NCBI GenBank assembly: GCA_002415895.1
Contig: DIAV01000116.1
Coordinates: forward strand, 5,300 to 26,174
DNA length: 20,875 bases
DNA from: Anaerolineales bacterium UBA5069
GTDB lineage: Bacteria > Chloroflexota > Anaerolineae > Caldilineales > Caldilineaceae
Direction: 5' to 3'
The notes beneath the pieces were generated by a model that had not been told where the DNA came from, did no database searches, and was given only the letters and a program-made list of their open reading frames with translations. Position 1 is the first letter of the stretch; every line of letters starts with the position of its first letter. Positions 15,289-20,875 of this stretch are shown piece after piece. The translations under genes were made by a program, and so were the position numbers.

Positions 15289-17310
15289 ATGATGATGCAA
15301 GACAGACGTAGCGGCTACAGAGCGGTTGCCTTGTGGGCTGCATTTGTGGCAATTGCCGCAATGGTCATTCCCCAGGCAGCACAGCCGGCCTATGCCCAGC
15401 AACCCGTTGCACCCGCTGCGGCCGGGCAACCCGAAAGCACAGATGAAATTGTTTATATTGATGGCGCGGATGGTTTCATCCGTGTGATTGACCCTGTGTG
15501 GGGCGGCGGCTCGCCCGAGGTGCGTTGGATTAGCCCGGAAAGCAACTTTAATGACATTGCGCTGGGCGACTTCAACAATGATGGTGACATGGAGATTGCG
15601 GCCATCCGCGGCAGCGTCGGCAGCGGCCAGCTGATCATCTACGATCCTGTGGCATCGGGCAAGACTGTGCCCGGCCAGGAGATCAATGGTATTCCGTGGG
15701 TCGAACTCTACAGACTCAACCTGATTTCCAAGCCAACACTGGTGGCGGCAGGCAACTTCGATCCCGGCGTACCGGGTGATGAGTTCCTGGTGGGCCAGGA
15801 AGTGAGCCAGGACGCCGGAGGCGACACCACAAAGAAGTATCTCATCGATGTCTACAAGGCAACCACCGCCACGCCGGACGGCCGCGAATGGACAACGCAC
15901 ATCGCCAATCGCTATTTTGAGGAGCGATGGACGCGCGTGGCCACGGGCGACGTTGTGCCGGGCGGCGGCGAAGAGGTTTCGCTGGTGGATGAAGATGGCG
16001 GCAAGATTGAAATCTACCGCACGGACGACGGCTGGAAGCGCATCTTCAGCGTAGGTGACACCAAGAAGCGCGCACAGGACTCGGTGTTCGGTGACTGGGA
16101 CGGCAAGGATGCGGACGAAGTCGCGTGGTCGCGCAGCGTTTCCAACGATCCTGGTGTTGCGCCCACCCTCTATATTATCGACTGGGCCAATGATGAGTTT
16201 GAAGATGACGTTGCCGCAGCCTATGACCCCGGCTTTCGCCGTCTTGCCTTTGCTGATGTCAACGACAGTGGCGATGACGAATTGTACATGCTGCGCACCG
16301 TGCCGGATGGCGTTGACAAGCCGCGACTGGTGAGCATTAACAATGGTGGCGATGGCGCGCACGAGTGGGCGGAGCGCCTTGACGGCAACGAATGGCGCGC
16401 AATTGTCGGCGGCAATGTTGATGGCGATGCCCGCGACGAGCTCATTATTGGCCGCGACAGCGTTATCCGTGTCTACACAGAGCCGGAGCGCGGACCCGAC
16501 GCCAAGGTTGATTACAACGTCAGTTTCAACCGGCGCACCCTCTATACGGGCAACCTGGACGCCAAAGGCTTTACCGCCGGACCTGTTTTTGAGTCAGACA
16601 CGCAGAATCTGCAGGCGACTGCACCCGTTGGCCTGACAACACAGGCAATTTTGCGCCTGCGCAACAGCACAACCGCGGCTTCGGTGCCCTACTCCATTGC
16701 CGCCGAAGGCAATCCTGGCTGGCTCACACTCAACCCGTCCAGCGGGAGTGTGCCTGCCAACAACGCGTTTGCCGAAATTGTGCTTGATTTCAACGCCGCC
16801 GGCCTGAGTGTGGGCACCTACACGACACGCCTGCTGATTACGAGCACCGGGCCGGTGGAAAATCAGCCCTACATCGTCAATATCACCTTTGTGGTGAGCC
16901 CGCCGCTGGTGTCCACCGTACCGGCGGCCATCTTCTTCACCGAAGTGTGTACGGGAACAGCGCCGGTGAGCGAAACGATTACAGTGAATGTCGTCGGTTC
17001 ACCGGGGACGCGCTACGCGGCTGCCATTGCTGCGTCCGTTAATGATGCCGCTGTGGCTGGTGCGCAGTCCAGCCCCGATGCACTTGTGCCATCTCCTGTG
17101 GAGTGGCTCACGGCCAGCACGGCCACGAACACTGTGCCGGACACGATTACGCTGACGATTAGCAGGACGACGGCGTTGACCACGACCACAAACATGACAT
17201 TGTTGCTGGTTGGCGATCCGGCGCTTGTGCCGCCGCCGGACAACGTGCGCCAGGTGCCGATTGTTGTGTGCCCTGCGTCGCTGAACTATCTGCCCAAGGT
17301 TGCGCGTTAA
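15289..17310 (+). CDS. Secreted FG-GAP/VCBS-repeat protein with C-terminal Ig-like domains
   Basis: A 673-residue exported protein. It begins with a Sec signal peptide: basic n-region (QDRRSGYR), hydrophobic core ~11-30, and AYA at 34-36 as a likely signal peptidase I site before QQ. A short Ala/Pro/Gln linker follows. Residues ~50-430 look like a beta-propeller of FG-GAP/VCBS type, with repeated Asp-rich calcium-binding-like loops: DFNNDGD (94-100) and later DWDGKDADE, DVNDSGDDE and NVDGDARDE. After ~430 come two Ig-like beta domains. The first has the WLTLNPSSGSVPANN pattern of BACON-like modules; the second runs to the end. No membrane anchor or LPXTG is visible and the protein ends LPKVAR. 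GAAAGG eight nt upstream is a fair ribosome site, and ATG at 15289 or 15292 could serve. It is probably a cell-surface or extracellular binding protein; its ligand is unknown. Confidence 0.82.
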   Translation: MMMQDRRSGYRAVALWAAFVAIAAMVIPQAAQPAYAQQPVAPAAAGQPESTDEIVYIDGADGFIRVIDPVWGGGSPEVRWISPESNFNDIALGDFNNDGDMEIAAIRGSVGSGQLIIYDPVASGKTVPGQEINGIPWVELYRLNLISKPTLVAAGNFDPGVPGDEFLVGQEVSQDAGGDTTKKYLIDVYKATTATPDGREWTTHIANRYFEERWTRVATGDVVPGGGEEVSLVDEDGGKIEIYRTDDGWKRIFSVGDTKKRAQDSVFGDWDGKDADEVAWSRSVSNDPGVAPTLYIIDWANDEFEDDVAAAYDPGFRRLAFADVNDSGDDELYMLRTVPDGVDKPRLVSINNGGDGAHEWAERLDGNEWRAIVGGNVDGDARDELIIGRDSVIRVYTEPERGPDAKVDYNVSFNRRTLYTGNLDAKGFTAGPVFESDTQNLQATAPVGLTTQAILRLRNSTTAASVPYSIAAEGNPGWLTLNPSSGSVPANNAFAEIVLDFNAAGLSVGTYTTRLLITSTGPVENQPYIVNITFVVSPPLVSTVPAAIFFTEVCTGTAPVSETITVNVVGSPGTRYAAAIAASVNDAAVAGAQSSPDALVPSPVEWLTASTATNTVPDTITLTISRTTALTTTTNMTLLLVGDPALVPPPDNVRQVPIVVCPASLNYLPKVAR

Positions 17311-17379
17311 CAGAGCAATCGCAGAGAGCAGATATGGAACAGTAAGAGCAGTACAGTTACAAGCGTTCCTATAGCGGAC

Positions 17380-17414
17380 AGGGGGCGGTGCTCAACATGC
17401 GGGCGCCGCCCCCT
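17380..17414 (+). terminator. Intrinsic-type hairpin after the FG-GAP gene
   Basis: Arms 17380-17391 and 17403-17414 form a 12-bp GC-rich stem with one G-T pair around an 11-nt loop. The tail TGGTATTAG is only weakly T-rich. It lies 70 nt after the stop. Confidence 0.65.
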
Positions 17415-17514
17415 TGGTATTAGCCTGTACGTTACGACGTGTATGCACGGACTGCACAACAAATGCGTTTGCCAACCGCACAGAGCCTTTGGCGCATTGC
17501 TTGCTTGAAGTTGC

Positions 17515-17543
17515 TTGACGTGGTCAAGCGTGGCGTGTAAGAT
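17515..17543 (+). promoter_or_regulatory. Predicted sigma-70-type promoter for the CDP-alcohol transferase
   Basis: TTGACG (17515-17520) and TAAGAT (17538-17543) have a 17-nt spacer. The expected start is near 17550. This excludes an upstream start codon at 17515 and leaves a leader of about 120 nt before ATG 17674. Confidence 0.65.
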
Positions 17544-17673
17544 GAGGGTAGGCCCGACCGAAGTTGTCGAGTGTATGCATTGGCGCGGTCAAAGCCAACT
17601 GCTGCGCACGCATAATGGGCCGCTGTCCCAACCGAATTTCACTTGGATTGGCAAAAAAACAGGGAATAGCAGC

Positions 17674-18315
17674 ATGTGGCTCTCTAAATATGGCCGAGGC
17701 TGGATGGAAAAGCCAGTTGCCTATGTGGTCAATGGTTTACATCGGCTTGGCATCACGCCCAATGCTGTGACCTACACAGGATTTTTGCTCACAATCATCA
17801 CAGCTGTGGTGCTCGCCACTGGTTCATTCGTGTGGGGCGCTGTGCTGTTGCTGGTGGCTTCGCTGCTGGATCTGATTGATGGTTCGCTGGCGCGTGCGAC
17901 GGCGCAATCCAGCACCTTTGGCGCGTTCCTCGACAGCACGCTGGATCGCTATTCGGAGAGCGTCACCTTTCTGGCGCTGGCGTGGTACTACTCAGGCATC
18001 GCAGGCTCACAGTGGCACCTCATGCTGATCTTTCTGACTGTGGTGGGTTCGCTCATGGTGAGCTACACGCGCGCCCGCGCCGAAGCACTGAGTATTGAAT
18101 GCAAGGAAGGCTGGATGCAGCGCCCTGAGCGTATTGCGCTGCTCATTCTTGGCCTTTTTACAGGGTGGATTTTGCCCGTGCTGGCCCTGATGGCCGTGCT
18201 GACCAACTTCACGGCGGGACAGCGCATTTACCAGGTTTACTGGAAGATTCAGCAGAGTGAGCAGGCGCGCAATGCAGCCGTGCTGGCGGCGCCCAAGGAC
18301 AAGCAGCCGGCCTGA
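17674..18315 (+). CDS. CDP-alcohol phosphatidyltransferase, likely phosphatidylinositol-phosphate synthase type
   Basis: A membrane enzyme that transfers a phosphatidyl group from CDP-diacylglycerol (or a similar CDP-lipid) to an alcohol, releasing CMP. From ATG 17674 it has 213 residues and about six helices. The full catalytic signature is present: D66..D69-G70..A73-R74........G83...D87...D91 (written in sequence as DLIDGSLAR, then FGAFLDSTLD). The later stretch SYTRARAEALSIECKEG...PERIALL resembles that of bacterial phosphatidylinositol-phosphate and archaeal inositol-phosphate synthases, so inositol phosphate is the best guess for the acceptor; this is inference. AGGGA at 17661-17665, eight nt before the ATG, fixes the start. 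The last 20 residues are Ala/Lys-rich. It appears to be a single-gene unit with its own promoter. Confidence 0.88.
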   Translation: MWLSKYGRGWMEKPVAYVVNGLHRLGITPNAVTYTGFLLTIITAVVLATGSFVWGAVLLLVASLLDLIDGSLARATAQSSTFGAFLDSTLDRYSESVTFLALAWYYSGIAGSQWHLMLIFLTVVGSLMVSYTRARAEALSIECKEGWMQRPERIALLILGLFTGWILPVLALMAVLTNFTAGQRIYQVYWKIQQSEQARNAAVLAAPKDKQPA

Positions 18316-18650
18316 CGCGCATTGCACCGCGCCGGCCTTTGCGGTTGCACGCGCAGGCGCGTGATTGCAGCACGTGCGCCGGCACGCTCACGACTACGCT
18401 CACTTCCACGCTCAGTGCCGACACAACGATCCAGTCATCGCTGCCACGCCGCGCTTGAGTCGCGCAGGTTCATGTCATCTATACGCCACCGCCTACAGCG
18501 TGCAGACTGGTCGCCAACGGCCAGCCATTTGCGCGCGCCCTGGGCGCATGCATATGGGCACGCGATGCAGGTGGGTGCGCAGCAGTGCACACGCCAACGA
18601 ATCTGGCGCGGCGTCCAAACTGGGCGTACTCTTTTGGCGGGTGCAGCGTC
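18316..18650. other. Intergenic region upstream of the sigma factor gene
   Basis: These 335 GC-rich nt carry no credible gene. GCCGGC is repeated near 18306-18311 and 18332-18337 and could make a weak stem after the transferase gene, followed by CTTT. TTGAGT (18455-18460) and TATACG (18480-18485), with a 19-nt spacer, are a weak promoter candidate for the sigma factor. I see no clear ECF-type autoregulatory promoter. Confidence 0.4.
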
Positions 18651-19259
18651 ATGATGAGCAGAGGGCAGGTCTACCCGCTGCGGCAAGCGCCGCCCAGCCC
18701 AGTGACGGACTGGAGCGAGGAGCAACTCCTCGAGGCCGCGACAACCTATAATGAGGCGGCGCTGGGCGAGTTGTACGATCGCTATGAGGCGCGCATCTTC
18801 AGCTATATCTATCGCCGCATTGGTGATGAGCCGCTGGCCGAAGACCTGACAGCGCAAGTGTTCGTCAAAATGCTGCAGGCAATACGGGACCGGCGGGCAT
18901 GGCACAGCTCGTTTTCGGGCTGGCTCTACCGCATCGCCCACAATGTGGTGATTGACCAATATCGGCAGCGCGACCGTCACGCGCAGGTTGGGCTGGACGA
19001 AACGCCCGACATTGCCAACGAGAACGACAACCCGGCGCTGAGCGCCGAGGCTTCGTTGACTGCCGAGAGTATCCGCTTTGCCATGCGTCAATTGACGGAT
19101 GAACAGGCGGAGGTGTTGAGCCTGCGCTTTCTGGAGGGCTACAGCATCTTTGAAGTTGCAGGACTGATGAACAAAACCGAAGGGGCCATCAAGGCGCTGC
19201 AATACCGTGCAGTCGCCACCTTGCGAAACCTGCTTGAGCACGAACAGTTGCATCTGTAG
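18651..19259 (+). CDS. ECF-type RNA polymerase sigma factor
   Basis: A sigma-70 family factor of the small extracytoplasmic-function type: 202 residues with region 2 and region 4 only. Region 2 spans about residues 36-105, with LYDRYEARIFSYIYRR, then PLAEDLTAQVFVKML (core-binding part), and SGWLYRIAHNVVIDQYR, the -10-recognition helix. A ~30-residue acidic linker follows. Region 4 spans about 139-196, with LTDEQAEVLSLRFLEGYS and the helix-turn-helix VAGLMNKTEGAIKALQYRAV that reads the -35 element. Start options are ATG 18651 and ATG 18654; an upstream start at 18585 would add residues unlike any sigma N-terminus. It sits 150 nt before a membrane protein with anti-sigma-like features, which probably controls it. 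The target regulon is unknown. Confidence 0.9.
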   Translation: MMSRGQVYPLRQAPPSPVTDWSEEQLLEAATTYNEAALGELYDRYEARIFSYIYRRIGDEPLAEDLTAQVFVKMLQAIRDRRAWHSSFSGWLYRIAHNVVIDQYRQRDRHAQVGLDETPDIANENDNPALSAEASLTAESIRFAMRQLTDEQAEVLSLRFLEGYSIFEVAGLMNKTEGAIKALQYRAVATLRNLLEHEQLHL

Positions 19260-19409
19260 CGCTGCGGCCCGTCCCCGCCCGGCGCGATTCATTGCCGAAC
19301 CATTGCCGCACGCCGCCGCCCGTGGCTGGACAGCCCAGGCTGTTCATGCCCGTTGCCTTACATCGCACGCTGCTGCTTTACATTGACGCTGCACAGGACA
19401 ATAGCCAGG

Positions 19410-20666
19410 ATGCAAAGCGCTGAAGAGGGCTTTTCAAACGCAAGGAATATGGCGAGTCGGATGTATCCAGACGACGAACAATACGAAAGCGTGTTTGAAG
19501 AGCGTATGGCAGACCACTTTGCCGATGCAGTGGCGCGCCTCGAGGACGGCGAGTCTGTAGACTCCGTTCTGGCGAGCTACAGCGCCCACGAGGCGAATGA
19601 ACTGCGCGGCATGCTGCACATCAGCGCACACATGGCCGCCATTCAGCATGCACCGCTACCTATCCGCAACCCACAGCGGCAGGTGCTGCGGCGCGAGCAG
19701 TTTATGGAGCAGTTGCTGCTTGAACGCACCCGACAGGAACTGGCCGACCCTCACTTGCAGGCGACGGCTACGCCGGCCGGTTATCGCATGGCCCCGCCGG
19801 CGCGCCGCAGCGAGCGATCCAAGCAGGCCGCCACTGCGCGCCACGGCGCGTTGGGTTGGTGGGGCGCACTGCAGGAGTTGTTCACCGTGGGCAACATGCG
19901 CCTCGCACCCATTGCCATTACACTGGTGCTCGCGCTGACGTCGGCGTTGGGGCTGTGGCAGGTGTCAACAGCCTCGCTGCCGGGTGACCTCACCTACCCC
20001 ATCAAGTCCTGGGTCAAGATGATGAACCTGAGCATGTCGGATCCGGCGCGCGTGGGTGAGGTGTCGGCGGCCGCAGCGGAGACGATACAGGCCGATTTTG
20101 CCGAGAGCGCACGGCGCGCCGCCGAACGCAAAGCCGCAGGTGAGGCGCTGGACGGGATTGTTCACCAGGAAAGTGTTTATCTCGTCTTTGAGGGCTATGA
20201 CGGGCGCTTGCTCAAGTTTGGCGATATTCGCGTGGTGCCATCTTGGCAGCCGAATGTCAACGACCCCGCATCTCTGCCCATGGTGGTTGAGGGCGATCTG
20301 CAGCCGGGGGCCAACGTATGGCTCACGGTGCAAATTTTGCCTGGGCAGGCGGATGTGGTGCAGGGCGTGCGCGCCGAGGTTCAGGAGGCGGTTACTGATT
20401 CCGCACCCGCGCCCACGGCCATCCCATGCACACCGCGCCGACCCGCTGGCTGGGGCAACTACACTGTGCAGCGGGGCGACACCCTCTCGGCGCTGGCTGT
20501 GCGCAGCAACGCCAGCGTGCGCCAGATTGCCGGGGCCAATTGTCTGGAGTCGGACGTCATTATCCGGGGGCAATTGCTCTATCTGCCGCAGGCGGGGATA
20601 CCGCCAACGGCGACGCCGACCGAAGTGAGCACGCCTGGGCCAGGCGGCACCGTGCCGCTGCCGTAA
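19410..20666 (+). CDS. Single-pass membrane protein with DUF5667-like, DUF5666-like and LysM regions; candidate anti-sigma factor
   Basis: From ATG 19410 it is 418 residues. The N-terminal cytosolic part includes DGESVDSVLASYSAHEANELRGML (split: DGESVDSVLASYS, HEANELRGML), at 46-69. This resembles the short helical GExxxxxLxxYPxxAxELRxLL element found before DUF5667 and in other regulator proteins. A basic stretch (130-145) precedes one transmembrane helix (164-184). Outside, SLPGDLTYPIKSWVK at 189-203 and the Ala-rich helix after it look like DUF5667. Residues ~248-312 look like a small beta domain of DUF5666 type. Residues 350-393 are a LysM module (YTVQRGDTLSALAVR ... LYLP) that binds peptidoglycan or chitin-like glycans. 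A Pro/Thr/Gly tail ends the protein. The topology and the position after an ECF sigma gene suggest a membrane anti-sigma factor sensing the wall. No zinc-binding HxxxCxxC motif is present. The start is uncertain: TTG 19353 and ATG 19449 are alternatives. Confidence 0.72.
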   Translation: MQSAEEGFSNARNMASRMYPDDEQYESVFEERMADHFADAVARLEDGESVDSVLASYSAHEANELRGMLHISAHMAAIQHAPLPIRNPQRQVLRREQFMEQLLLERTRQELADPHLQATATPAGYRMAPPARRSERSKQAATARHGALGWWGALQELFTVGNMRLAPIAITLVLALTSALGLWQVSTASLPGDLTYPIKSWVKMMNLSMSDPARVGEVSAAAAETIQADFAESARRAAERKAAGEALDGIVHQESVYLVFEGYDGRLLKFGDIRVVPSWQPNVNDPASLPMVVEGDLQPGANVWLTVQILPGQADVVQGVRAEVQEAVTDSAPAPTAIPCTPRRPAGWGNYTVQRGDTLSALAVRSNASVRQIAGANCLESDVIIRGQLLYLPQAGIPPTATPTEVSTPGPGGTVPLP

Positions 20667-20678
20667 GCAAGCGCATAG

Positions 20679-20712
20679 ACAGCGGGGCTTCCATCACGGG
20701 TAGCCCCGCTGT
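20679..20712 (+). terminator. Hairpin after the LysM/DUF5667-like gene
   Basis: Arms 20679-20689 and 20702-20712 form a perfect 11-bp stem around a 12-nt loop. It starts 13 nt after the stop codon. No real T-run follows. Confidence 0.65.
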
Positions 20713-20734
20713 GCGTTACCGTCTGCCCCGCGAG

Positions 20735-20764
20735 TTGACCGCAAGGCTCCAAAACCGCTACAAT
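20735..20764 (+). promoter_or_regulatory. Predicted sigma-70-type promoter for a gene beyond the window
   Basis: TTGACC (20735-20740) and TACAAT (20759-20764) are separated by 18 nt. Transcription would start near 20771 and run off the right edge. Confidence 0.6.
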
Positions 20765-20851
20765 ATGGTGTTGTCTGCGCCTGCGACACAGGCGCGTTCT
20801 TTTTGTCTGCACCCAATGGTTGCACAGGCTGCATTGACCGGCTGGCTGTAT

Positions 20852-20875
20852 TGACTGTACTGACTGTACTGACTG
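20852..20875. repeat. 9-bp tandem repeat at the window edge
   Basis: TGACTGTAC occurs at 20852-20860 and 20861-20869, with a partial third copy at 20870-20875 cut by the window end. It lies in the leader region of the gene expected to the right. The true copy number cannot be seen. Confidence 0.6.

Noticed and set aside
14873..15292. 139-codon plus-strand frame ahead of the FG-GAP gene
   Set aside because: No ribosome site, unusual Cys/Trp/Arg-rich composition and no motif; it probably lies in the leader RNA.
14992..16362. 456-codon open frame on the minus strand across the FG-GAP gene start
   Set aside because: The opposite strand has a signal peptide and repeated Asp-rich motifs. The minus frame has no domain pattern and crosses the non-coding region.
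17515..17673. 53-codon N-terminal extension of the CDP-alcohol transferase
   Set aside because: Its start codon is part of the predicted -35 box, and a good ribosome site precedes ATG 17674.
19328..19345. Small hairpin between the sigma and LysM-protein genes
   Set aside because: Only ~7 pairs including one wobble around CCAG, with no T-run; too weak to call a terminator or attenuator.
1..20875. tRNA, rRNA, CRISPR arrays, insertion sequences, attachment sites
   Set aside because: I looked for cloverleaf-like signals, regularly spaced repeats, transposase motifs and long terminal repeats and found none.

Overview
This GC-rich, gene-dense stretch of bacterial chromosome has strong Shine-Dalgarno sites in its first operon and sigma-70-type promoters with 17-18 nt spacers. 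The protein set is an Mrp antiporter, polyphosphate kinase, LDH-like malate dehydrogenase, a CDP-alcohol phosphotransferase of the inositol-phosphate type, a secreted FG-GAP/VCBS protein, and an ECF sigma factor beside a DUF5667-like/LysM membrane protein. It suggests a member of the Chloroflexota (Anaerolineae/Caldilineae-like). That placement is inference from gene content and protein style; no rRNA or other marker is present. I see no tRNA, rRNA, IS element or CRISPR array.

Layout. (1) 1-5703, + strand: the 3' end of mrpA, then mrpB, C, D, E, F and G in the canonical order, with ATGA overlaps or strong ribosome sites, followed 11 nt later by a PatB/MalY-type PLP-dependent C-S lyase. A near-perfect 77-nt hairpin (5738-5814) closes the unit. 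(2) 5846-8683, + strand: a good promoter and a large protein with six predicted membrane segments and a C-terminal STAND-like P-loop ATPase. This is the least familiar gene of the window. (3) 8583-11101, - strand: an MFS efflux-type transporter and a CPBP-family intramembrane protease homologue. The MFS reading frame runs 101 nt antisense into the end of the ATPase gene. (4) 11314-13694, + strand: promoter and polyphosphate kinase 1, converging on malate dehydrogenase (13797-14780, - strand) across a perfect 20-bp hairpin with a GCAA loop. (5) 14781-15288: a 508-nt non-coding region with a 12-bp palindrome, ahead of a secreted FG-GAP/VCBS-repeat protein (15289-17310) that ends in a hairpin. 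(6) 17515-18315: promoter and CDP-alcohol phosphatidyltransferase. (7) 18651-20666: ECF-type sigma factor followed by a single-pass membrane protein with DUF5667-like, DUF5666-like and LysM regions, a likely sigma/anti-sigma pair facing the cell wall. A hairpin, a promoter for a gene beyond the window and a short tandem repeat finish the sequence.

How the parts relate. Most neighbours are independent transcription units of core physiology: cation/proton homeostasis, sulfur amino acid metabolism, phosphate storage, central carbon metabolism and phospholipid synthesis. Envelope functions recur (Mrp, MFS, CPBP, secreted FG-GAP protein, CDP-alcohol transferase, LysM anti-sigma candidate). The most interesting items are the membrane-anchored ATPase, the LysM-bearing regulator paired with a sigma factor, and the set of intergenic hairpins that lack U-tracts.
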